A DNA stretch of 64,000 nt from Nocardioides speluncae (GTDB taxonomy: Bacteria > Actinomycetota > Actinomycetes > Propionibacteriales > Nocardioidaceae): the NCBI RefSeq assembly GCF_003121585.1, contig NZ_QEOO01000026.1, forward strand, positions 124,001-188,000. Reading direction: 5' to 3'. Within the stretch, counting starts at the first letter, position 1. Each line of letters starts with the position of its first letter. The notes under the pieces are model-generated. The model had not been told where the DNA came from and searched no databases. It saw nothing but the letters and a program-made list of their open reading frames with translations. Both the position numbers and the translations under genes were made by a program. Below, in pieces: positions 43,818 to 52,017 of this stretch.

Positions 43818-44654
43818 TCAGGAGGTCAGCGCGGCGCGCGCATCGTCGACGGTCATGGCGAGGTGTGCGCCGCGCGAGAGTGGCACGAATCCGTATTTCT
43901 CGTAGAAGGTCCGGCCGAGTGGCGTAGGGGCGGAGACGACCACCAACTGGGCGCCGTCCACCTCACTCGCGCCCAGGAGCCGACGCAGAGCCTCGACAAG
44001 CAGCAGGCCACCCAGGCCTTCTCGCTGGTAGTGCTCCGCCACGGTTAGTCGCCCTATCAGGAGCGCCGTCATCTCCTCACCCGGCTCGAACGGCGGATCG
44101 CCCCAGACGAGTCGGTGCGGCCGCACGGTGTAGAAGCCCTCGATGTATTGCCACTCGTTGCGGCTCAGGACGAAACAGGACTCGACGGTCGTCGCGGCCG
44201 ACGGGCGCGCCAGCCCTTCCGCACGCAGCCCGAGGAGGTGGTGCTCGTGGTCCTGGAGCCACACGTCGACCGGTCCGGGCTCCAGGTCCCAGGCCGATCT
44301 CCCCGAACCGGTGCCCGAGGTGAACGTGTCAACGCGGTGCCGGCCCGGCGCGAACAGCTCGGCCCGGAGCTGTTGCTGCTCAGCGGCGGGCAGTGCACCG
44401 AACCGCGCCGCGAGTTGTTGCAGTCCGGTTGGCGGGCTGGCTGGAGCGCCTAGCTTCGCCCGCCACCGATCGAACTCGGGACGCTCTACTCGAGTCAGCG
44501 AGTCATGCCTGGTGAGAACGAGATCCGTGAGCTCTTGGATGGCGCGACGGGCAAACCGACTGACGTTCGTGGCGACCACCTGGGCCGCCCGCTCCAGTCG
44601 TTCCTTCTCGTCCGGCCGCAGTCTGAACTCGACCCGCTCCGTCGCGTTCGCCAT
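43818..44654 (-). CDS. GNAT acetyltransferase fused to N-terminal ribbon-helix-helix domain (one-piece TacA-TacT-like)
   Basis: 278 aa, one uninterrupted frame from ATG 44654. Residues 4-45 (ERVEFRLRPDEKERLERAA, then NVSRFARRAIQEL) match a DUF1778/TacA ribbon-helix-helix antitoxin. A 60-residue linker with amphipathic helix follows. Residues 110-270 form a GNAT fold like TacT: WLQDHEH near 132, IEGFYTVRPHRLV, acetyl-CoA loop QREGLGG (210-216), and FYEKYGFVP with the catalytic-type Tyr251. TacT toxins acetylate the amino group of aminoacyl-tRNA and are normally separate from, and neutralised by, TacA. Toxin status is inference. Confidence 0.75.
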   Translation of the reverse strand: MANATERVEFRLRPDEKERLERAAQVVATNVSRFARRAIQELTDLVLTRHDSLTRVERPEFDRWRAKLGAPASPPTGLQQLAARFGALPAAEQQQLRAELFAPGRHRVDTFTSGTGSGRSAWDLEPGPVDVWLQDHEHHLLGLRAEGLARPSAATTVESCFVLSRNEWQYIEGFYTVRPHRLVWGDPPFEPGEEMTALLIGRLTVAEHYQREGLGGLLLVEALRRLLGASEVDGAQLVVVSAPTPLGRTFYEKYGFVPLSRGAHLAMTVDDARAALTS

Positions 44655-44763
44655 TCGGCGAGGGTAGGCGGGATCGACATCGCGCCGCTCGCGTTGTCCA
44701 CAGGCTCCTGCGCAACGCCTGGCCCAGCCGAGGATCTCGGGAGGGTGTGGTCGGCGAAAAGCG

Positions 44764-44791
44764 GATCTGTCCGTACAGATCTGTCCGTACA
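44764..44791. promoter_or_regulatory. tandem 14 bp repeat, probable operator of the RHH-GNAT gene
   Basis: GATCTGTCCGTACA occurs twice head to tail (44764-44777, 44778-44791), sharing the palindrome ACAGATCTGT at the junction. It is 110 bp upstream of the RHH-GNAT start and 103 bp before the divergent ketosynthase. Ribbon-helix-helix antitoxins bind short tandem operators like this. Confidence 0.55.
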
Positions 44792-44893
44792 AATCGCGAT
44801 TCACTGAGCACGTCGGCCCCAAACCGCTGGCTGGACATCCTGAGTACCCGCACTGATGCCCTCGGCCCGGGTGCGGGGCTTAGGTTGGCGACC

Positions 44894-45907
44894 ATGACCA
44901 ACGGGGACTTCCACCATCGGCGCCGCGGCCTGCGGATCCTCGGGACCGGCGCGGCGCTGCCCGACGAGGCGCTCACCAGTGCCGACCTCGACCAGCGGCT
45001 GGGCCTGGCGCCCGGCTCGGTCGAGGAGGCGACCGGCGTCAAGGTGCGGTACGTCGAGCGCGGCAGCGCCGCGGCCCTCGGCGCCCGGGCCGCTCGGCAG
45101 GCGCTCGACGCCGCCGGCCTCGAGCTCGCCGACGTCGACCTCATCGTCTGCTCCAGCGGCACGCCCGACCAGCCACTTCCCTACAACGCCGCGCTGCTGC
45201 ACGAGCAGCTGGCGCCCGCGCGGCCGATCCCGGCCTGGGACGTCAACGCGAGCTGCCTCGGGTTCGTGGCCGGGCTGGACCTGGTGGCGACGCTGGTCGA
45301 GGCCGGCCGGCACCGCACGGTGCTGATGGTCTCCTCCGACCTGGCCTCGACCGGGCTGGACTGGTCGAACCTCGGGGCGTCCGGGATCTTCGGTGACGGT
45401 GCGGCAGCGGCGGTACTCGGCCCGGCCGACGCCACCGACTCGGCAGTCGTGGGGTCCGGCTTCGCGACGTACAGCGAGGGCGCGCACACCTGCGAGATCC
45501 GCGGCGGCGGCTCCCGGCACGCGCCGGGTCGGATGGACGAGCCGGCCGACGTGCTCGGGCTGATGAGGTTCCGGATGGACGGGATGGGCGTGTTCCGGCT
45601 GGCGGCGCGGTACCTTCCCGGGTTCGTCGACGAGCTGCTCGCCGGCTGCGACCTGACCCTCGACGAGCTGCTCGTGGTTCCCCACCAGGCCAGCCACCAC
45701 GGCCTCGCTTACCTGCGCCGGCAGTTCAAGCTCCGCGATGAGCAGGTGGTCGACATCTACGCCGACCATGGCAACCAGGTGTCCGCCTCGCTGCCCTCGG
45801 CGCTGCACGCGGCCGTCACCTCGGGCAGACTCGCTCGCGGCGAGCACGCGCTGCTGCTCGGAACCGGCGCCGGCCTGAGCATCGGAGGAGTGGTCCTGTG
45901 CTACTGA
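44894..45907 (+). CDS. 3-oxoacyl-ACP synthase III / OleA-like ketosynthase
   Basis: 337 aa. Thiolase-fold condensing enzyme with the triad C121 (VNASCLGFVAG), H264 (VPHQASHHGL) and N294 (DHGNQVSAS). Sequence around RILGTGAALPDEALTSADLDQRLGL resembles the OleA/HetN-like secondary-metabolism branch rather than housekeeping FabH. It should perform a decarboxylative or Claisen condensation of acyl thioesters. First of seven overlapping genes. Confidence 0.88.
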   Translation: MTNGDFHHRRRGLRILGTGAALPDEALTSADLDQRLGLAPGSVEEATGVKVRYVERGSAAALGARAARQALDAAGLELADVDLIVCSSGTPDQPLPYNAALLHEQLAPARPIPAWDVNASCLGFVAGLDLVATLVEAGRHRTVLMVSSDLASTGLDWSNLGASGIFGDGAAAAVLGPADATDSAVVGSGFATYSEGAHTCEIRGGGSRHAPGRMDEPADVLGLMRFRMDGMGVFRLAARYLPGFVDELLAGCDLTLDELLVVPHQASHHGLAYLRRQFKLRDEQVVDIYADHGNQVSASLPSALHAAVTSGRLARGEHALLLGTGAGLSIGGVVLCY

Positions 45908-46758
45908 GTCAACCCCTGCTGGAACAACCCGAGGTCGAGTTCCACTGGCTGCGCCTCGGCCGCTGCAACCAGCTCGAGGCGCTGTCCCGCAAGGGCGGCC
46001 CGTGGAAGAACATCGAGTTCCCGTCGCTGGCGGCCGCGATCAAGCACCCGACCGAGGGCTGGGTCATGTTCGACACCGGCTACTCGCAGCACTTCTTCGA
46101 CGCCACCGCACGGATGCCCGAGCGGCTCTACCGGACCCTGCTGCCGGTGCATCTCGACACCTCGATCGCGGCGGAGCTCGGCCGGATCGGCGCGGAGCCG
46201 GAGGAGGTACGCCGGGTCGTCGTGTCGCACTTCCACGGAGACCACGTGGCCGGGCTGCGCGACCTGCCGAACGCCAGGATCAGCGCGGGCCGGGCCGGCC
46301 TCGAGCAGGTCACCTCGCTGCGCGGGATCTCCGCCGTACGACACGGCCTGCTGCCCGCGATGCTGCCCGAGGACGTGAAGTCCCGGTTCGATGCCGTCGA
46401 GGAGCGGACCGCTGTGTCGGTCGACGGCCTCACCGGGTGGGACCTGGTCGGCGACCGCAGCCTGGTCGCCGTCGACCTGCCCGGCCACATGCCGGGTCAC
46501 ATCGGCCTGCTGCTGACGGTGGCCGACGGTCCACACGGCGGGGGTCAGGTGCTGCTCGCCGGAGACGCCGCCTGGTCGAGCCGGGCGATTCGCGACCTCC
46601 AGCCGCCGGCCCGGCCGGTGGCGGCGATGTTCGACGATCCGGGCGCGGCCCGGTCGACGCTGAGCTCGCTGCACCGGCTGGACGCCGACCACGCCGACCT
46701 GACCATCCTGCCCGCCCACTGCGTCGAGGCCTTCCGGGAGTGGAACGCCGGTGCCTGA
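45898..46758 (+). CDS. metallo-beta-lactamase-fold hydrolase
   Basis: 286 aa, GTG start overlapping the ketosynthase end by 10 bp. Metal motif VSHFHGDHVAG (H111, H113, D115, H116), later LPGHMPGHIGLLL and LLAGDAAW give further ligands. It resembles lactonase/AttM-like and thioester-hydrolysing members. In this operon it could open a lactone or release the product from a carrier; that is inference. Confidence 0.87.
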   Translation: MLLSQPLLEQPEVEFHWLRLGRCNQLEALSRKGGPWKNIEFPSLAAAIKHPTEGWVMFDTGYSQHFFDATARMPERLYRTLLPVHLDTSIAAELGRIGAEPEEVRRVVVSHFHGDHVAGLRDLPNARISAGRAGLEQVTSLRGISAVRHGLLPAMLPEDVKSRFDAVEERTAVSVDGLTGWDLVGDRSLVAVDLPGHMPGHIGLLLTVADGPHGGGQVLLAGDAAWSSRAIRDLQPPARPVAAMFDDPGAARSTLSSLHRLDADHADLTILPAHCVEAFREWNAGA

Positions 46759-48040
46759 CTCCCCCTCGACTGAATCGATTGCGGTGGGGGCGACGTTCGC
46801 CCACGACCGCTGGCTTCCGGGCCAGCGGTGGTACGACGCCCGCCGGGCCCGAGCGCTGGCCAGGTTCCTGCGGCGCGACCTGCCGCGGGCGAGCTTCTAC
46901 GCGCCGTACGTCGGCAGGCCGCTGGCCGAGCTGCCGGTGGTCGACAAGGCGACGGTGCTGGCGGACTTCGCCGGCTTCAACCGGTACGGCGTGACGCTGG
47001 AGCAGGCGATGGACGTGGCCAGGGAGGCCGAGCGGACCCGCGACTTCACTCCGACCGTGCACGGCGTGACCGTCGGGCTGTCGTCGGGCACGTCCGGGCG
47101 GCCCGGGGTGTTCCTGGTCAGCGACCGGGAGCGGCGCCGCTGGGCGGGCGCGCTGATGGCCCAGCTGCTCGCGCCGGCGTCACTGCGGATCGTCGCCCGC
47201 CGCGCGCCCCTCAAGGTCGCGCTGTTCCTCAGGGCCAACAGCAACCTCTACGAGACCCTCGGCAGCAGCCGGGTCGAGTTCCGCTACTGCGACCTGACCC
47301 GTCCACTCGAGGAGCACGTCGCCGCGGTCTCGGACGTCGACGTACTCGTCGGCCCACCGAGCGTGCTTCGGCAGCTGACCACCCTGGTCGCGCTTCGGCC
47401 GACGCAGGTGATCGCGGCAGCGGAGACGCTGGAGCCGGACGACGCGGCGGCGATCGAGGCGGCGTACGGCGTGCCGGTCGAGCAGATCTACCAGGCGACC
47501 GAGGGCCTGCTCGGGGTGTCGTGCCCGGAGCGGCGGGTCCATCTCAACGAGGGCTACGTGCACATCGAGCCCCAGTGGCTGGACAACCAGGGGCTCGACG
47601 ACGAGCGGTTCGTGCCGATCGTCACCGACTTCACCCGGACCACCCAGCTGGTGGTCCGCTACCGGCTCGACGACGTACTGCTCGCGGCCGACGGGCCGTG
47701 CCCGTGCGGGCGGCCGGGCCGGAGCGTGCGGGCTGTGCTCGGCCGCTGCGACGACGTCCTCGACCTCCGCGGGACGGACGTGCAAACGGTGTCGGTCTTC
47801 CCCGACGTCCTGCGGCATGCCATGGCGTTTGCACGTCCGAACGACTACCGCGTCGAGCAGCACGGCGAGATCTGGCGGATCGCGCTGCGAGGGGCGACGG
47901 CGGAGCAGGTCGAACGCGAGATCGGCGACCTCGCCGAGCGACTGCACGCACCGCCGCCGAAGCTCGAGACGATGCCGTGGCCCGTCGAGGCGGCCACCGA
48001 CAAGCGGCGGCGGATCCGCCGAGTGAGAGGGCTGGACTGA
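46751..48040 (+). CDS. adenylate-forming enzyme, F390 synthetase/PaaK-related
   Basis: 429 aa, GTG start overlapping the previous stop by 8 bp. Adenylation P-loop SSGTSGRPGVF (from S111), A5-like YQATEGLLGVSCPE, and Y/F-RLDDVLL followed by CPCGRPGRSVRAVLGR with the conserved Asp-Arg pair. Length and Cys-rich CPCG match the phenylacetate-CoA ligase/F390 synthetase-related clade, shorter than FadD. It should activate a carboxylic acid as AMP ester, perhaps the beta-hydroxy or beta-keto acid made by its neighbours. Confidence 0.84.
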   Translation: MPDSPSTESIAVGATFAHDRWLPGQRWYDARRARALARFLRRDLPRASFYAPYVGRPLAELPVVDKATVLADFAGFNRYGVTLEQAMDVAREAERTRDFTPTVHGVTVGLSSGTSGRPGVFLVSDRERRRWAGALMAQLLAPASLRIVARRAPLKVALFLRANSNLYETLGSSRVEFRYCDLTRPLEEHVAAVSDVDVLVGPPSVLRQLTTLVALRPTQVIAAAETLEPDDAAAIEAAYGVPVEQIYQATEGLLGVSCPERRVHLNEGYVHIEPQWLDNQGLDDERFVPIVTDFTRTTQLVVRYRLDDVLLAADGPCPCGRPGRSVRAVLGRCDDVLDLRGTDVQTVSVFPDVLRHAMAFARPNDYRVEQHGEIWRIALRGATAEQVEREIGDLAERLHAPPPKLETMPWPVEAATDKRRRIRRVRGLD

Positions 48041-49041
48041 TGAAGATCCTGGTGACCGGCGCGTCCGGGTTCGTCGGGGGCCGGGTGCTCGAGCTGGGCG
48101 GTGAAGGCACATTCGGGACGGGTCGTCGGCCGCCGGTTGAGGAGGTTGCGCAGCAACCGTCTCGAAACCAAGGCACCCGCTACCTCGGCGGCGTGGATCT
48201 CGGCCGCATCGAGAACGGCGAGATCCCCGGCCTGGCTGAGCTGATGGACGGGCAGCCGGACGCGGTCATCCACTGCGCGGCCCGGGCAGCGCCGTACGGA
48301 TCGAAGGTGCAGTTCCAGCGCGACAACGTCGACGCGACCCGCAACGTCGTGGAGTTCTGTGAGCGGCACGGCCGGCCGCGGCTGGTCTACGTCTCGTCGA
48401 GCTCGGTGCTCTACCGTGACGGCGACCAGCTGGACCTGACCGAGGAGTCGCCGGTCGGGCCGGGCTTCGCGAACGACTACGCGCGCACCAAGGCGGCCGG
48501 CGAGGAGATCACCCGCACCTATTCCGGCAGCTGGGTGATCGCCCGGCCACGAGCGGTGTTCGGGCCGGGCGACACAGTGCTGTTCCCGCGGATCATCACG
48601 GCCGCCAAGGCCGGCAAGCTGCCGCTGCTGACCGGCCGCACGACGCCGGCGATGGGCGACGTGATCTACGTCGACAACCTGGCCGCCTACCTCCTGCAGC
48701 TGGCGCACCGGCCCGAGCTGAGCGGCGTCTACCACCTCACCAACGGCGCGCCGATCGACATGCAGTCGCTGCTGCTGCAGGTGCTGGACCGGCTCGGCTT
48801 CGCGCGACCGGACCGCGAGGTCTCACTGAGTACGGCGCTGCGCGCGGCCACCCTGATCGAGCGGACCTGGCGGGTGGTGCGGCTACGGGGCGAGCCGCCG
48901 ATCACCCGGTACGGCGTCGGCGTACTGGCCTGGTCGAAGACCTTCGACCCGACCAAGATGCTGACCGACCTCGGCCCGCCGGCGATCTCGATCGACGAGG
49001 GCATCGAGCGGTTCGTGGCCTGGCAGAAGGAGCGGCTGTGA
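48040..49041 (+). CDS. NAD-dependent epimerase/3-beta-HSD-type reductase (OleD-like)
   Basis: 333 aa; start overlaps the previous stop (TGATG). Extended SDR: nucleotide motif VTGASGFVGG (5-14), active-site S in VYVSSSSVLY, YxxxK as NDYARTKAAGE. The 3-beta-HSD/OleD pattern (VIARPRAVFGPGD, GDVIYVDNLAAYLLQ) suggests reduction of a 3-keto acyl chain. Residues 32-44 (PVEEVAQQPSRNQ) are encoded by an inserted palindromic repeat between the second and third strands. Confidence 0.88.
   Translation: MKILVTGASGFVGGRVLELGGEGTFGTGRRPPVEEVAQQPSRNQGTRYLGGVDLGRIENGEIPGLAELMDGQPDAVIHCAARAAPYGSKVQFQRDNVDATRNVVEFCERHGRPRLVYVSSSSVLYRDGDQLDLTEESPVGPGFANDYARTKAAGEEITRTYSGSWVIARPRAVFGPGDTVLFPRIITAAKAGKLPLLTGRTTPAMGDVIYVDNLAAYLLQLAHRPELSGVYHLTNGAPIDMQSLLLQVLDRLGFARPDREVSLSTALRAATLIERTWRVVRLRGEPPITRYGVGVLAWSKTFDPTKMLTDLGPPAISIDEGIERFVAWQKERL
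48135..48169. repeat. GGTTGCGCAGCAACC-core palindrome inside the reductase gene (family 2)
   Basis: 35 bp: GGTTGAGGA, core GGTTGCGCAGCAACC, then GTCTCGAAACC. The 15 bp core is identical to that of the intergenic copy at 40032-40073. The frame stays open and the element codes for 12-13 extra residues. Confidence 0.75.
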
Positions 49042-50204
49042 AGGCGTCGACTCTCGCCGGCGCGGCGTACCTCGCGCTGCTCGGCGGCAAAACCGTCGCC
49101 ACCCTCCGCGGCGCCAGGCAGGCGCCCGCGCCGCGGGCGCCGTCGGACGAGGAGCTGGGCCGGGTCGTGGTCGCACAGCCGATCCTGTCCGGCGATCCGG
49201 GCCTGCGCGACGCCCTGGCCGACAACCTGCGCGAGCTCGCCGGTGCCTGGCTGGTCTGGCTGGTCGACGACGATGACCCGGAGGCCCAGCGGATCGCCGC
49301 CGAGCTGGCCGACCACCACGTGCTGGTGATCAGCTGCCCGCCCGCGCCCGACGGCGTGAACCCAAAGCTGTGGAAGCTGCGGCGGGCGCTGGAGAAGTGC
49401 GGCGACAACGACGTGTTCGTGGTGCTGGACGACGACACCCGGCTCCCCGCGGCCAGCCTCGGCGCGCTGCTGGACGGCCTCGAGGACGGGATGGTCGCGA
49501 CCGGGCTGCCGGCGTACCTGCCGAGCGAGACCCTCTGGGCTCGGCTGGTCGAGCAGTTCGTCGACAACAACGCCGCGCTCACCTACCTCTCGCTGCCGCC
49601 GGTCACGCTGAACGGGATGACCTACGCGCTGCGGGTGCGCGACCTGCGCGCGCTCGGCGGGTTCGAGCCGGTGCAGCGCAGCCTGACCGACGACCTCGCG
49701 GTGGCCGGACTGGTGCACGGAGCGGGCGGCCGGATCGTGCAGACCGCCTCGCCGCAGTGGATCGCCACCACCGTCGACGGGCCGGAGCAGTACGCGCGGA
49801 TCATGCACCGCTGGTTCCTGTTCGCGACGATCCTGCTGAAGCGGCAGCCGCCGGGGATGGTGGCCGCGATCAGCGGGCTGCACGGCACTCCGCCGCTGCT
49901 GCTGTGGGCGGTGCTGGCCGGGTCGGTCCGGTCCCGGAAGCCGTGGCCGGCGCTCGTCGTGCTCGGTGTTCGCGCGGCGACGCTGGCCGGCGTACAGAAG
50001 CGCATCTACGGCCGCAGCCTGCACCGGCCGGTCACGTCGTTGGTCGCCGAGCTGACCCAGCCGGTGCACCTCACCCACGCCTCGGTACGCCGCACGATCA
50101 CCTGGCGCACCCGGCGCTACCGGGTGGTGCGAAAGTCGCGGAGCGCCTTCCGCGCCACCCGGGGCTCCGCTGGCGTCGACGACGCCGACTTCAGGCCGAT
50201 CTAA
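49038..50204 (+). CDS. family 2/21 glycosyltransferase (ceramide glucosyltransferase-like)
   Basis: 388 aa, GTG start overlapping the reductase stop (GTGA). An N-terminal hydrophobic segment, then the GT-A fold VVAQPILSGDPGLRDALADNL, metal motif VVLDDDTRLP, D(D)D in LTDDLAVAGLV, acceptor motif YARIMHRWFLF (the R-W pair typical of HpnI/ceramide glucosyltransferase), and C-terminal membrane helices. It should transfer a sugar from a nucleotide donor to a lipid hydroxyl at the membrane. Confidence 0.86.
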   Translation: MKASTLAGAAYLALLGGKTVATLRGARQAPAPRAPSDEELGRVVVAQPILSGDPGLRDALADNLRELAGAWLVWLVDDDDPEAQRIAAELADHHVLVISCPPAPDGVNPKLWKLRRALEKCGDNDVFVVLDDDTRLPAASLGALLDGLEDGMVATGLPAYLPSETLWARLVEQFVDNNAALTYLSLPPVTLNGMTYALRVRDLRALGGFEPVQRSLTDDLAVAGLVHGAGGRIVQTASPQWIATTVDGPEQYARIMHRWFLFATILLKRQPPGMVAAISGLHGTPPLLLWAVLAGSVRSRKPWPALVVLGVRAATLAGVQKRIYGRSLHRPVTSLVAELTQPVHLTHASVRRTITWRTRRYRVVRKSRSAFRATRGSAGVDDADFRPI

Positions 50205-50764
50205 TGCTGCCGTTCCAGGTCGTCTTCCTCACCGGCCAGAGCGACCCGCGCTCGTGCGACCTGTCGCCGGCCCAGTGCGCCTTCCTCGACGCGCTGCCGG
50301 TGCCCGACGAGGCGAAGGCGCCGCTCAACTTCCCGTACGACGCCGCGATGCGCCCCTGGCGGAAGGTGCCACTGTGGCTGGCGAGCGTGCGGCACGGGCG
50401 GCTGTTCCTGGCGATGCGCCGACCCGCCTTCTCAGAACACCGCGACGCCGTGATCGCCCAGCTCGACCGCGCCGACCGGACACTGGTGCTGGCGGGCAGC
50501 ATCGGGCTGGACCTGCTCGGCCGGCTCGACCTGCCGCCCGAGCTGCTGGACCGGTTGAGCGTGTTCGCCTACGGCCCGGTCGCGACCAGGCCGCCGGCCT
50601 GCGAGACGCTCCGCGTGTGCAGCCGCCAGGACTGGGTCGCGCGCTGCTTCCGATCAGGCCGTCGCGCCGATGTGTACGTCGACAGCGGCCACCTCGACTA
50701 CCTGGAGAACCCCGAGGTCGCGCGGCTGTGCCGCGACCTGCTGACCGAAGTGAGCACTCGATGA
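50204..50764 (+). CDS. unknown protein of the glycolipid-type operon
   Basis: 186 aa; ATG shares a base with the preceding TAA. Not recognised. It opens with a hydrophobic strand (FQVVFLTGQSDP), has a conserved-looking CDLSPAQCAFLDALP and LNFPYD, then TLVLAGSIGLDLL and a C-terminal VYVDSGHLDYL. The AxSxG turn and the late DSGH could be the nucleophile elbow and His of a reduced alpha/beta hydrolase, but no lid or full core is visible. Its place between two glycosyltransferases implies a role in the same product. Confidence 0.7.
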   Translation: MLPFQVVFLTGQSDPRSCDLSPAQCAFLDALPVPDEAKAPLNFPYDAAMRPWRKVPLWLASVRHGRLFLAMRRPAFSEHRDAVIAQLDRADRTLVLAGSIGLDLLGRLDLPPELLDRLSVFAYGPVATRPPACETLRVCSRQDWVARCFRSGRRADVYVDSGHLDYLENPEVARLCRDLLTEVSTR

Positions 50765-52011
50765 GTCTGATCGACATCGTCGCGCCGCCGATGCGCGGCC
50801 ACCTGCACCCGGCGCTCGGGATCGGCCGGGCGCTGGCCGAGGAGCACGACGTACGGGTGTTCAGCACCGCCGGCGCCCAGGCCGACATCGCTGCCGCCGG
50901 GCTGACCGGGATCGCCATCCTGGACGGCGGCGACGCCCGGATCGACGCGATCACCAGCCCGGAGGAGCCGATCAACGGCAACCCGCGCAAGCTGATCGAG
51001 GAGTTCCGGGCGTCACTGGCGATCCAGGCCGACTTCCAGCGCGAGCTGCGCGCCGCGTGGCAGTCGCGGCGGCCGGACCTGGTGATCGCCGACTACGTGA
51101 TCCCGTCGGTCGGACCAGCGGCGCAGGCCCTCGGCATCCCGTGGTGGACCGGCCACTCCTCGCCGTGCGTGATCGAGGGTCGCCTCGGCCCGCCGGCGTA
51201 CGTCGGCGGCTGGTCACCCGGCGAGGGGACGCTCGGCCGGCTGCGTGACGCGGCGGCCCGGCGTGGGGTGCGTGCCTTCAAGCGGACCGCGTTCCTGGTG
51301 GCACGGCGGCGGCTACGCGAGCTCGGCTTCACCGCGCCATACCGCGCGGACGGCTCGGAGGCGGCGTACTCCCCCGACGTGATCCTGGCCCAGATGCCGG
51401 CCGGCTTCGAGTTCGAGCGCTCGGTGCCGGAGTCGGTGGTCTGGGTCGGGCCGCTGCTCTACACCCCGCCGACCGATGCGCCGCAGCCGCCGTTCGTCGA
51501 GGGCCGCCGGCACGTCCTGGTCACCGCCGGCACCCACCTCGCCTGGCACAAGCTGCAGCTCGTCGCCGCCGCCGAGGCGACCGCACGTCGGCTGCCGGAC
51601 CTGGAGGTGCACGTCAGCCTGGGCCGAACCGATGCCGCGCCCGTCGCATCGGAGCTGCCCAACCTCGCCGTGCTGCCCTACGTCTCGTACGCGCGGGACC
51701 TGGCGCGCTACGACCTGGTCGCCCACCACGGCGGCTCCGGCGTACTCAACCAGACGCTGGCCGCCGGGCTGCCGTCGGTGGTGACGCCGGTGGACTACGA
51801 CCAGTTCGACCACGCGGCGCGGATGGAGGCAGCCGGACTGGCGGTCCGCGCCGACCGGCTCGACAACCTTCCCACCGCGATCGAGGAGGCGCTGGGCCGT
51901 CCGGAGCTCGCTGCCGCCGCCCAGGTGTACGCCGACCGGATCGCCGCGGCTCCCGCGGCGGAAACGATTGCGACACTGGTGCGTGGACGGCTCGCGGTCG
52001 CCAGTCGATAG
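50761..52011 (+). CDS. UGT/MGT-family glycosyltransferase (GT1)
   Basis: 416 aa; start overlaps the previous stop (ATGA). GT-B fold with APPMRGHLHPALGIGRALAEEH at the acceptor side and the donor-binding signature HHGGSGVLNQTLAAGLPSVVTPVDYDQFDHA (about 322-352), the macrolide/rhamnosyltransferase-like pattern of GT1. Donor probably UDP- or dTDP-sugar. Last gene of the operon, suggesting a second glycosylation of the lipid product. Confidence 0.92.
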   Translation: MSLIDIVAPPMRGHLHPALGIGRALAEEHDVRVFSTAGAQADIAAAGLTGIAILDGGDARIDAITSPEEPINGNPRKLIEEFRASLAIQADFQRELRAAWQSRRPDLVIADYVIPSVGPAAQALGIPWWTGHSSPCVIEGRLGPPAYVGGWSPGEGTLGRLRDAAARRGVRAFKRTAFLVARRRLRELGFTAPYRADGSEAAYSPDVILAQMPAGFEFERSVPESVVWVGPLLYTPPTDAPQPPFVEGRRHVLVTAGTHLAWHKLQLVAAAEATARRLPDLEVHVSLGRTDAAPVASELPNLAVLPYVSYARDLARYDLVAHHGGSGVLNQTLAAGLPSVVTPVDYDQFDHAARMEAAGLAVRADRLDNLPTAIEEALGRPELAAAAQVYADRIAAAPAAETIATLVRGRLAVASR

Positions 52012-52017
52012 CCGCGG

